From positions 124,001-188,000 of the forward strand of contig JADJSA010000018.1 of assembly GCA_016711925.1 (NCBI GenBank): a DNA stretch of 64,000 nucleotides, read 5' to 3'. Position numbers and translations under genes: made by a program. Positions 50,700 through 58,273 of the stretch are shown piece by piece. The stretch comes from Candidatus Methylophosphatis haderslevensis (GTDB lineage Bacteria; Pseudomonadota; Gammaproteobacteria; Burkholderiales; Rhodocyclaceae). How positions within the stretch are numbered: the first letter of the stretch is position 1; each line of letters begins with the position of its first letter. The notes under the pieces are model-generated. The model worked only from the letters and a program-made list of their open reading frames with translations, had not been told where the DNA came from and ran no database searches.

Positions 50700-50772
50700 G
50701 TACGGAAAAGTTACGGATGATTGTATCGCGCGACAGCTTGAGGGACAAGCCCGTCCGTACAACTTCCGTAAC
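50700..50772 (-). promoter_or_regulatory. candidate TacA operator with four TACGGA-type half sites
   Basis: GTACGGA and GTTACGGA occur at 50700-50717. Their reverse complements TCCGTAC and TCCGTAAC occur at 50754-50772, so the two pairs face each other across about 36 bases, just upstream of the antitoxin start. RHH antitoxins commonly bind such repeated half sites for autoregulation. Confidence 0.5.
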
Positions 50773-50960
50773 GAAGTCACGATAGAGACGCACCGTGGCT
50801 GTCCGCCTTTTTGCGGGGACCGATCAACCGGCGCGATGATCTCGCCGCTCCGCCTACGATCGCTCATGGCCAATTGTACGTATACATCATCCACGCCGAG
50901 AGCCGCCGTTGGCCCTGAAGTAGAACAATCAGACTCCGATCAACAACGAAGGAGTCTGTC

Positions 50961-51113
50961 ATGGAATCCACTCAGCACCGGGAACCCTGGAACAAAGGCA
51001 AGCTGGTTGGTCAGAAACCGCCGCTGAAGCCGAAGGACGTCTGGGCAATCCGTTTTCAGCTGCAGAGCGCCCATCAGGTTCGAGACTTGGCGATGTTCAA
51101 CCTCGCGATCTGA
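50961..51113 (+). pseudogene. N-terminal fragment of a small tyrosine recombinase/integrase
   Basis: 50 residues starting MESTQHREPWNKGKLVGQKP and ending LAMFNLAI before a TGA. The start of small phage-type integrases found in many proteobacterial islands is of this form (WNKGK...GQKPPLK, then a helix and RDLAxFNLAID). The expected continuation with the catalytic Arg, His and Tyr is absent downstream. A remnant of the machinery that may have brought the island. Family call from memory, not from an alignment. Confidence 0.65.
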
Positions 51114-51195
51114 GCACGGTCACCAATCTCGATGGCAATCGCTGCCGAAATGGTCAAACAGCGTGATGTTGAGCAGGTGATCCCCCTCGGGGAAC

Positions 51196-51819
51196 TTGAA
51201 CAAACGAACCCTTTGGGGGAGTCTCTGGTTACCAAGCCTAGAGACCGTTCAAGTGTGCCATGCCCTGCTGCAAGACCCCAAGTTTTTCCGACTACTGCTG
51301 AGCATTGACGAGGAACTGGCGGCCGACGTGCATGCTGGCCGATGCGCGTGTGGCGGCATTCTCCACCGCGCCAACTACCCGCGAAAGCCGCGTGCCTGCC
51401 TGAACGAGGTTCGCGCCGAGTTTGAGTCGCGGTTCAGCTTCTGCTGTGCCGATTGCCGCAAGCGCAAGACATCGACATCGGTTCGTTTCCTCGGCCGGCG
51501 CGTTTATCTGGCGCTGGCGGTGGTGCTGTGTTCTGCCCGGCATGCCGGGCAGAACACAGCGGCGGCGCGGGTCTCCACCGACCTGGCCGTTCCGGTCCGT
51601 ACCCTTCAGCGCTGGCGCCAATGGTGGGTGGATCTGTTTCCACTGACGCCGTTGTGGCAGGCCCACTGTGCGCGCTTCATGCCGCCGGTCGACAGCGATC
51701 TGTTCCCCGCGGGTCTGCTGGAGCGCTTCGTTGGCGAGGCCGCCGAGCAGTTGATGCGACTGCTCGTCTTTCTCAGCCCGATCAGCGTCACGGCGATCTC
51801 GTTGTCTGAAGGGCGCTGA
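51196..51819 (+). CDS. transposon-associated zinc-finger protein (accessory ORF)
   Basis: 207 residues, or about 188 from the GTG at 51253. Cysteine pairs CACGGILHRANYPRKPR and FCCADCRKRKTSTSV suggest a zinc ribbon, followed by the helical RTLQRWRQWWVDLFPL. Proteins of this kind precede the DDE transposase found next in the same orientation and are probably part of one transposon. The start is uncertain. It contains a 36-base perfect palindrome. Confidence 0.6.
   Translation: MNKRTLWGSLWLPSLETVQVCHALLQDPKFFRLLLSIDEELAADVHAGRCACGGILHRANYPRKPRACLNEVRAEFESRFSFCCADCRKRKTSTSVRFLGRRVYLALAVVLCSARHAGQNTAAARVSTDLAVPVRTLQRWRQWWVDLFPLTPLWQAHCARFMPPVDSDLFPAGLLERFVGEAAEQLMRLLVFLSPISVTAISLSEGR
51525..51560 (+). 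repeat. 36-bp perfect palindrome inside the transposon ORF
   Basis: The left arm is GCTGTGTTCTGCCCGGCA and the right arm is its exact reverse complement with no spacer, centred at 51542/51543. It could extrude a cruciform or form a stable mRNA hairpin. It is translated within the helper ORF as part of LCSARHAGQNTAA, a segment that looks inserted relative to the surrounding helix. Confidence 0.95.
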
Positions 51820-51916
51820 TCACCCGCAGAGGATGCGCATAGGCAAGGTCCGCGAGGGTTTGTAGCCTTCACTTCCAGCAGCGACGCCGTCGGCGCCGCC
51901 TCACCGGGAGACCGTC

Positions 51917-53167
51917 TTGAGTAGTGAATTCGATCCACCGCAACGTGACGCTTTAGCGCGGCTGCGCTTCGCGATCATCGGCCCCTTGCTCGCCGCACCA
52001 CCGGCGTCCAGGGAACTGTCCGCGGCGATGACCACACTTGCCGCCGTGACCTGGCGACATCCGGTCTCCGGCCTGGACATCCGTTTCGGCGTCTCGACCC
52101 TTGAGCGCTGGTACTACACCGCCCGCGCCGCTGCCGATCCGGTGGCCGCGCTGCGTAACCGTCTGCGCGGCGATGTCGGCCGTTTCCCCAGTCTCACGCC
52201 GGCCGCTATCACTCTCCTGACGACCCAGTATCGCGAACATCCGAACTGGAGCGCGCAACTGCATTTCGACAACCTTCGCGTTGCCCTGGACAGTGCTTCG
52301 CCGTTGCCGTCCTACCCGACGGTGCGCCGCTACCTCAAGGCGCAAGGAATGTACCGCCAGGCCCGCCCGAAACGCGCCACCGACGGCGCGCTGCTGGCCC
52401 GCGACCGGCTCGAGCAACTGGAAGTCAGGAGTTTCGAGGTCGACCATGTGTCTGCTCTATGGCATCTTGATTTCCACCACGGCGCACGCAAGGTGCTCAC
52501 GCGCGCCGGCACTTGGGCCAAGCCGATGCTGCTCGGGGTCATCGACGATCGCTCGCGCCTCGTCTGCCACCTGCAGTGGTACCTCGACGAAACCGCCGAA
52601 ACTCTGGTGCATGGTCTGTCGCAGGCATTCATGAAACGCGGCCTGCCGCGGGCCCTGATGACCGACAACGGCGCCGCGATGCTGGCCGAGGAGACCGTCA
52701 GCGGGCTGGCCGCCCTGGGCATCGTGCATCAGACGACGCTGCCATATTCTCCGTATCAAAATGCCAAACAGGAGTCGTTCTGGGGACGTGTCGAGGCTCG
52801 CTTGATGGCGATGCTCGAAGGCGAGGAGACCCTCACCCTCGATTCTCTCAATCAGGCGACGCAAGCCTGGGTCGAGCAGGAGTATCACCGCACGCACCAT
52901 TCCGAGATCGATGCCACCCCGCTGGACCGCTATCTCGCCGGCCCCAATGTCCGGCGCGAATGCCCGGACACCGCGACGCTCTGTGCCGCCTTCCGCATCG
53001 AGGTCGCGCGCCGGCAGCGCCGCGCCGACGGTACGGTGAGTCTGGAAGGCTCGCGCTTCGAGATTCCTGCCCGCTATCGCCACCTCACCACCGTCCATCT
53101 GCGCTACGCCCGCTGGGATCTGACCCGGGTCGTGTTGACGCGCGAGCGAAAGTACCCAGTTTTGTAA
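51917..53167 (+). CDS. DDE (rve-fold) transposase, C-terminus replaced by IS21 end
   Basis: 416 residues from TTG 51917 (GGGAG seven bases upstream). An N-terminal helical DNA-binding part precedes the RNaseH-like core with SFEVDHVSALWHLDFHH, LGVIDDRSRLVCHL, ALMTDNGAAMLAEETV and PYSPYQNAKQESFWGRVEAR (D, D, E catalytic pattern). The family sequence stops at about residue 405 (ARWDLTRVVL). The last residues come from the left end of an IS21 element beginning near 53133, so the C-terminal part and the downstream partner genes of this transposon are lost. Confidence 0.8.
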   Translation: MSSEFDPPQRDALARLRFAIIGPLLAAPPASRELSAAMTTLAAVTWRHPVSGLDIRFGVSTLERWYYTARAAADPVAALRNRLRGDVGRFPSLTPAAITLLTTQYREHPNWSAQLHFDNLRVALDSASPLPSYPTVRRYLKAQGMYRQARPKRATDGALLARDRLEQLEVRSFEVDHVSALWHLDFHHGARKVLTRAGTWAKPMLLGVIDDRSRLVCHLQWYLDETAETLVHGLSQAFMKRGLPRALMTDNGAAMLAEETVSGLAALGIVHQTTLPYSPYQNAKQESFWGRVEARLMAMLEGEETLTLDSLNQATQAWVEQEYHRTHHSEIDATPLDRYLAGPNVRRECPDTATLCAAFRIEVARRQRRADGTVSLEGSRFEIPARYRHLTTVHLRYARWDLTRVVLTRERKYPVL

Positions 53168-53238
53168 GGTGGTGCGCGTTGAAAATTACCCAGGGTGATT
53201 TACCTTCGCTGCTCATTTGTTGAGCAGGGATAAAGGAG

Positions 53239-54743
53239 ATGATCACCATGAAGCAATTGGGAAGAGTTCGACGCTTGTATTACCGTGATGGTCTGTCGTT
53301 ATCGGAGATAGAGAGACGTACGGGCCTCACGCGCAAGACTGTGAGGGGCTGGCTGAAGGCGGCGGAAGGGACGGAACCGGTGTATCGACGGCGCCCCGCC
53401 GAGGACACCAAGATTGCGCCCTTCGCGGAGCATCTGACCAAAGCCCTGGAGATTGATGGGCGCCGCCCCAAGCGCGACCGGCGCACCGCGCTGAAACTGT
53501 TTCGCGAGATTCAGACTGCCGGCTTTGACGGCGACTACTGCCGGGTCACCGAGTTTGTTCGGCGCTGGCGCGAGGCCGGTGGGCAGGCGCTGGCCAAAGC
53601 CTATGTTCCGCTGAGATTCAAGCTGGGCGAAGCGTTTCCAGTTCGACTGGAGCGAAGAACGGCTGGTAATCGGCGGCGTCTGGCGCAAGATTCTGGCCTC
53701 TCACCTGAAACTCTGTGCCAGCCGGGCTTTCGTCGTACAGGCGTACCCGACGCAGAGCCATGAGATGCTGTTCGATGCGCATACGCGGGCCTTCACCACG
53801 CTGGGCGGCATACCGCGTCGTGGCATCTACGACAACATGAAGACCGCCGTCGACAAGGTCAAGAAGGGCAAGGGCGAATCGTCAATACGCGCTTTGCCGC
53901 CATGGCCTCGCACTACCTGTTCGATGCCGACTTCTGCAATGTTGCCAGCGGATGGGAGAAAGGCGTCGTCGAGAAGAACGTGCAGGACAGCCGGCGGCGT
54001 ATTTGGCAGGAGGCTGCTCAGGAACGATTTGGCTGCTTTGCCGAACTCAATGTCTGGCTGCTGGCGCGCTGTCGGGCACTGTGGCAGGAACTGCGCCACA
54101 CGGAGTACGAGAACCTGAGCATTGCCGAAATGCTCGAACACGAACAGCCCAGTCTGATGCCGATGGTCACGCCCTTCGACGGTTACGTGGAAACCTTGGG
54201 CAAGGTCTACAGCACATGCTTGGTCATCGAGGATCGCAATCGTTACTCGGCACCGTGCGAACTGGTCGGGCAGATGGTCAGCATTCGGATCTACCCGGAG
54301 CGCATCGAGCTGGTTGCCCACGATGCCGTGGTGGCCAGCCATGTGCGTTGCTTCGAGCGCAACCAGATCCGCTACGACTGGCAGCACTACATCCCGCTGA
54401 TCGAGAGAAACCTGGAGCACTTCGAAATGGCGCGCCGTTTGCCGACATGCCCGAGCCACTGCTGCGCCTGCGCGGCTTGTTGCTCAAGCGCGAAGGCGGC
54501 GACCGCGTCATGGCGAAGGTGCTGGCCGCGGTACCCAAGTCCGGGCTTGAGGCCGTGCTGGTCGCCGTGGAACTGGTGCTGGAGTCGGGAAACCCGAGTG
54601 CCGAGCATGTCGAGAATGTGCTCAATCGGCTCAAGGCGGCAGCCCCGCCCGAGTGCGTGGAGACCAGTCTGGAGGTTGCCGAGGCGCCCATTGCCGATAC
54701 CGGGCGCTATGACCGCCTGCGCGGGGAGATGAGCCATGCGTGA
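53239..54743 (+). pseudogene. istA: IS21 transposase IstA, three frameshifts
   Basis: The N-terminal helix-turn-helix (GLSLSEIERRTGLTRKTVRG) is in the first frame. After an extra T near 53636 the frame moves to WSEERLVIGGVWRKILASHL and FDAHTRAFTTLGGIPRRGIY. An extra G near 53878 moves it to NTRFAAMASHYLFDADFCNV. A missing C near 54412 moves it to FADMPEPLLRLRGLLLKREG, ending at 54743. All breaks lie in short homopolymers. Corrected length is about 500 residues, normal for IstA. The ATG at 53239 or 53248 could start. Confidence 0.8.
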
Positions 54744-55538
54744 TGTCGCTGCGCAACTCAAGGCATTGCGCCTGTATGGGATGGCCGGCGCATGGGAGGA
54801 ACTCGTTGCTCAGGGCAACTCGGCAGGGCTTCAGTCCGCCCGTTGGCTAATCGAGCATCTACTGGACACCGAGCACGCGGATCGGGCCATACGCTCGATC
54901 AGTTACCAGTTGCACACCGCCAAGTTTCCGGTGCATCGCGATCTCGCCGGATTCGAATTCGAGCAGTCGAAGGTGGATCGTGGCCTGATCACGGAGCTGT
55001 CCGGCTCTCCTTCGCGGAGGCAGCCCACAACGTCGTGTTCATCGGTGGGACCGGAACGGGCAAGACGCATCTGGCCACAGCGCTTGGCATCTCCGGCATC
55101 ACCGGCCACGGCAAGCGGGTGCGCTTCTACTCGACGGTCGATCTGGTGAACCTACTGGAGCAAGAAAAGGCGGCCGGCAAAGCCGGGAAACTGGCCTTTG
55201 CCCTGTTGCGCATGGACCTGGTGATTCTGGACGAACTGGGCTATCTGCCCTTCAGTCAGGCCGGCGGCGCCTTGCTGTTCCACCTGCTGTCCAAGCTCTA
55301 TGAGCACACCAGCGTGATGATCACGACGAACCTGACCTTCGGCGAGTGGGCCAGCGTGTTTGGCGACGCAAAGATGACGACGGCGCTGCTGGACCGCCTG
55401 ACGCATCACTGTCATATCGTGGAGACAGGCAATGAGTCCTACCGGTTTCGCCATAGCAGCGCGACGGCAAAGTCGCGCATCAAGGCCAGAGAGCAGAGCA
55501 AGCGCCCCAGACCAACCACCGAGGAGACGCCCATTTGA
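54736..55538 (+). pseudogene. istB: IS21 helper ATPase IstB, one frameshift
   Basis: The start MRDVAAQLKALRLYGMAGAW overlaps the istA end by eight bases. Near 55003 one base appears missing (GGCTCTCC), after which the second frame carries Walker A FIGGTGTGKTHLATALGISG, Walker B MDLVILDELGYLPFSQ and TSVMITTNLTFGEWASVFGD. It would be about 267 residues when repaired. IstB assembles on target DNA and activates IstA. Loss or read error cannot be told apart. Confidence 0.8.
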
Positions 55539-55778
55539 GTCGCGGCCGCGCGGGGAAATCCGCTCCGGGCTACGCCCTACGCGGCTTCCCCCGCGCAACC
55601 GAGGACCTTCTGATTACGTCACAAGAAGACAACCGCAATGATTGGAGGTGCCCCACACCTTGTGAATACGCTAAACTTATCCACAGATCGCCCTATGATG
55701 GGCAGCTAAAGCCCCTGGGTAAAATTCAACGCGCACCCCTGGGTATTATTAAACGCGCGCCGACAGCCCCGCCCCAAC

Positions 55779-56069
55779 TTATGCGCTGCGACGGCGCTTG
55801 ATAGCCTGAATCACACTGCGGGCGTCCTTCACCTTGCCGGCGGCCACATCGTCCAGCCCCTTGGAGGCCTCGTCGATCAACAGCAGGTGAATGCGCTCGC
55901 GCTCCAGTTGGTGGTAGTAGTCCAAACGGCTGGCGTCGATCAGGGCGATATAGCTCTCGCCGTTCTTGGTGATGAGCTTCTCGGCACCTGCTTTAACCTC
56001 TTCGGCCAGCTCCGAGAAGTTCGCTCTGGCGTGCGAGAGGGGAATAACGTCGCTTGCGGAAATACCCAT
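55779..56069 (-). CDS. Phd/YefM-family antitoxin, toxin partner missing
   Basis: 96 residues starting MGISASDVIPLSHARANFSE, with the Phd/YefM fold (LAEEVKAGAEKLITKNGESY, IALIDASRLDYYHQLERERI). The C-terminal tail is helical and basic. AGGAGG precedes the ATG. No toxin follows: the stop at 55779 is only 14 bases from the IS21 terminus, so the usual downstream RelE/ParE or Fic gene was displaced. Upstream, 42 bases away, is the FtsZ-like gene in the same direction. Confidence 0.85.
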   Translation of the reverse strand: MGISASDVIPLSHARANFSELAEEVKAGAEKLITKNGESYIALIDASRLDYYHQLERERIHLLLIDEASKGLDDVAAGKVKDARSVIQAIKRRRSA

Positions 56070-56111
56070 GATGGCCTCCTGAACCACACAAGGTGTGCAG
56101 TATTTTGTACA

Positions 56112-56843
56112 TCATACGCTTTGGGTGCCAGGGGCGAAAGTGAATCCTGCTTGGTGCTTTGCGGTGTTTAGCCGGGAAATGACCGCATTCAACTGACTCG
56201 CGATATGGCGATCCAGCGCGTCAAAGACATCGAACATCGGGGTGTCGTCCTCGTAACGATTGAACCAGTCTTCGTTGGAGAACGCCATCACCAAGTCCGC
56301 TTCACGCTGCAGACGGTTGATTGCGGCATCGGCCCTGCGGTTACGGGCGCCCTCGTACTCGAAGGGCGTTACCACGGCGGCAACCGTCACCGCCCCGGCA
56401 GCACGAGACAAGCCGGCCATAAGGGGCGAAACGCCGCTACCGGTCCCTCCACCGAGTCCAGCGAGCAGAACGACCATGTCGGAACCGGCGAGCATGTCCT
56501 CAAAGATGGCCCGATGGCGCAAAAAGGCGGCGCGTGCAGCGTTGACTCGTCCGCCAGCACGGACCGGCGCGATCATCAGCGGCTTGATTGGTGCCAACAA
56601 AGGTTTGGCGTCGTTGGCAGATTCAACAAAGTGCAACGCGTGGGGGCCGAGGTCGACGCACACATAGCTCAGAGCCGCACCCGCTCGATTCAATACATCG
56701 CTCGCCCGTAGCGCAGTGGCAAGGTTGCAGCCAGCGGCACCGATACCGATGATCTTGCATGAGGGTGCTGGCGATGCGAAAACGGGAAGACTCAGGCCGG
56801 CAACACCTGCGCCAAACGTTTGCAGGAACAGCCTGCGATTCAT
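56112..56843 (-). CDS. FtsZ/tubulin-like GTPase-domain protein with N-terminal secretion signal
   Basis: 243 residues. Residues 1-23 look like a twin-arginine or Sec signal (MNRRLFLQTFGAGVAGLSLP, predicted cleavage after Ala23). Residues 29-215 match the FtsZ GTP-binding fold: G-loop region IIGIGAAGCNLATAL, tubulin signature GGGTGSG at 131-137 and VVTPFEYEGARNRRADAAIN. The FtsZ T7 catalytic loop (NxDxxD), C-terminal domain and tail are absent. GTP is not expected in the periplasm, so export or membrane tethering is puzzling. GGGAG precedes the ATG. Function unknown. Confidence 0.8.
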   Translation of the reverse strand: MNRRLFLQTFGAGVAGLSLPVFASPAPSCKIIGIGAAGCNLATALRASDVLNRAGAALSYVCVDLGPHALHFVESANDAKPLLAPIKPLMIAPVRAGGRVNAARAAFLRHRAIFEDMLAGSDMVVLLAGLGGGTGSGVSPLMAGLSRAAGAVTVAAVVTPFEYEGARNRRADAAINRLQREADLVMAFSNEDWFNRYEDDTPMFDVFDALDRHIASQLNAVISRLNTAKHQAGFTFAPGTQSV

Positions 56844-56870
56844 GTTGTGCTCCCAATTGAAGAGGCGCGA

Positions 56871-57110
56871 TCACCAGTTGGCGAGTACCTCCTCGTCAGT
56901 GGGCGCTCCTTGTTTAATTTTTGGAGGCGCGTCATCCCTTGCGTAACCCGCATGAACGTCGCGCTCCTTCACGGGCCGAATGACAATGTCCCCGGCGTCG
57001 GTGAGGCGCACAAACAAGTAATCGCCGGGACGCAGCCCAGTGCGCTCAATCACGTACTGGGGCAGGCGTAATCCCAGGCTGTTGCCCCACTTGCATAGTT
57101 TTGTCGGCAT
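56871..57110 (-). CDS. AbrB/MazE/SpoVT-type DNA-binding protein
   Basis: 79 residues starting MPTKLCKWGNSLGLRLPQYV. The swapped-hairpin fold is clear (KWGNSLGLRLPQYVIERTGL, RPGDYLFVRLTDAGDIVIRP), with an acidic C-tail ending EEVLANW. It is related to MazE/VapB antitoxins and AbrB regulators. The stop is 27 bases upstream of the FtsZ-like start, so the two form a likely operon. No MazF or VapC toxin follows. It may regulate the FtsZ-like gene. Confidence 0.85.
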   Translation of the reverse strand: MPTKLCKWGNSLGLRLPQYVIERTGLRPGDYLFVRLTDAGDIVIRPVKERDVHAGYARDDAPPKIKQGAPTDEEVLANW

Positions 57111-57260
57111 GGCAGTTCGATAACCTCGCTGATATGTAATGGCTATCATCAAATTGCCGATCCGAGGTATCGGGGCACCCTTACGGTTGTCCGGCTGCGG
57201 CGCAGGGCTGTTGCTCAGAATACGACCAGCGCCGATTGAACGCCGGTCGCTTCCGGATTG

Positions 57261-57734
57261 CTATTTCGCCTTAGCCATGGGAGAGAGCGGCATGAACCAC
57301 GTCAGCTCCAGATCATCCAACTCGCTGGTCACCTGTTTCCCCGAGTTCGTCTGAGCTGCAGGGTCAATAACGTAGGCGAATGGTTGTTTCGGGTTGGCAA
57401 CATCGCGCATGCGATGGAACAGCATCACCCTGCCAAAGCCTTGCTCGACATCTGTGTCTTGCCACACCAGCGCCAAGTCCGGCAGGTCGGAGATCGACGT
57501 CAATTCCTTGTAATTGCCCGCAACGTAGCCAAACGTGGCGAAGAGAATTTGCAGCCGCGCTTCATTGATGTCATACGGACCATGTGTGCCGCGCAGACCG
57601 AACTTTTCCACGGCAATCTTAAAAATCTCGGCAATGGGTTTGCCGGTTACCATCGAGATGCCTGCGATGCCGTCCAGACTGTCGGACGGTGACTGAACCC
57701 GCTTGTAAGCAGTTGAGGGTAGGGTGTTTGCCAT
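57261..57734 (-). CDS. conserved hypothetical protein of the accessory island
   Basis: 157 residues starting MANTLPSTAYKRVQSPSDSL. Recognisable phrases are DGIAGISMVTGKPIAEIFKI, FATFGYVAGNYKELTSISDL, LALVWQDTDVEQGFGRVMLF and FAYVIDPAAQTNSGKQVTSE. It resembles a compact alpha/beta protein, perhaps related to papain-like or C39-like folds, but catalytic Cys-His residues are not obvious and I make no functional call. GGAG lies seven bases before the ATG. It is 150 bases upstream of the AbrB gene, in the same direction. Confidence 0.7.
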   Translation of the reverse strand: MANTLPSTAYKRVQSPSDSLDGIAGISMVTGKPIAEIFKIAVEKFGLRGTHGPYDINEARLQILFATFGYVAGNYKELTSISDLPDLALVWQDTDVEQGFGRVMLFHRMRDVANPKQPFAYVIDPAAQTNSGKQVTSELDDLELTWFMPLSPMAKAK

Positions 57735-58206
57735 TTTGGCGCTCCTTGAAGAATGATGCGAAGGAAACGCGCAGCAGCACTCGCCCGGGCGACTAGGCGT
57801 CTGGGATCGCTGTTTTCGAGAAGGGATTTTGCTCGACGGTGCCGCCTCTGGGCGGTCTGCTCAAGCGAGAGTTGCTGCGCAGGATGACACGCTTGCGAAC
57901 CTCTTGGCTGCTCACGTGCGAGTTCAGCTTACTTGGAAACTTTGCGCTTCAGTCGAACTAAAAAACTTTGCCGTGTACGCAATCTCTGATTCAAGAGCCA
58001 CGATTCGACGTACTCTCTCGGGATTGCTGGCGTCCGGTTGCGGTGGTGTGGGAAAATGCACGCTTTGTGGGCGGCCTCGCAGCGATTCTGGATACTGTTG
58101 GCGACCCGAATCTAATGAATGCAACGGTAGAAGCGACGGTATGCGAATGTTCTTGAAGTCAGCAGTAAACAAACCTGTTCAGTCATCGACTGGATTGCAT
58201 ACTTTC
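57735..58206 (+). other. 472-bp right edge of the accessory island, no convincing gene
   Basis: The longest forward frame (57829-58266) has no recognisable domain until its last 20 codons, which match the ribE end described next. The sequence is less GC-rich by eye than the flanking core genes. Probably non-coding junction DNA. Confidence 0.5.
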
Positions 58207-58266
58207 GCACGCTACGTCGAACGCATGGTGAGCGGCGATGCTTCCACCAGCGTCCAGCCGGGGTGA
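58207..58266 (+). pseudogene. ribE: probable 3' remnant of riboflavin synthase ribE
   Basis: The last 19 codons read ARYVERMVSGDASTSVQPG and stop TGA at 58264-58266. Riboflavin synthase commonly ends with a helix of the form ARYVERML after NLEVD. The upstream codons (SSTGLHTF) do not fit, so the reading frame breaks at about 58206. The position eight bases before ribB(A) is where ribE stands in many betaproteobacteria. A match of eight residues is short, so this is a reasoned inference, not a proof. Confidence 0.55.
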
Positions 58267-58273
58267 GATGCCG

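Larger units (their letters stand above)
53133..55765 (+). mobile_element. IS21-family insertion sequence with multiple frameshifts
   Basis: Contains istA and istB in order. The left end starts TGTTGACGCGCG (53133) and the right end reads, on the minus strand, TGTCGGCGCGCG from 55765. Both carry internal repeats: GTGCGCGTTGAAAATTACCC near 53171 and, inverted, GTGCGCGTTGAATTTTACCC near 55733. TACCCAG motifs lie outside them. I found no target-site duplication of 4-8 bases, which suggests rearrangement after insertion. Length about 2.63 kb fits IS21 elements. Confidence 0.85.

Noticed and set aside
55677..55685. Perfect DnaA box TTATCCACA
   Set aside because: A single box inside the IS21 element. 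No cluster of boxes, AT-rich unwinding region or dnaA/dnaN genes, so no origin.
57829..58266. 145-residue forward frame before ribB(A)
   Set aside because: Only the last 20 codons resemble a protein (the ribE end). The rest has no ribosome site or family features.
57735..58273. FMN riboswitch ahead of ribB(A)
   Set aside because: The conserved AGGG-rich RFN blocks are not visible. The upstream DNA is island sequence and the presumed ribE end.
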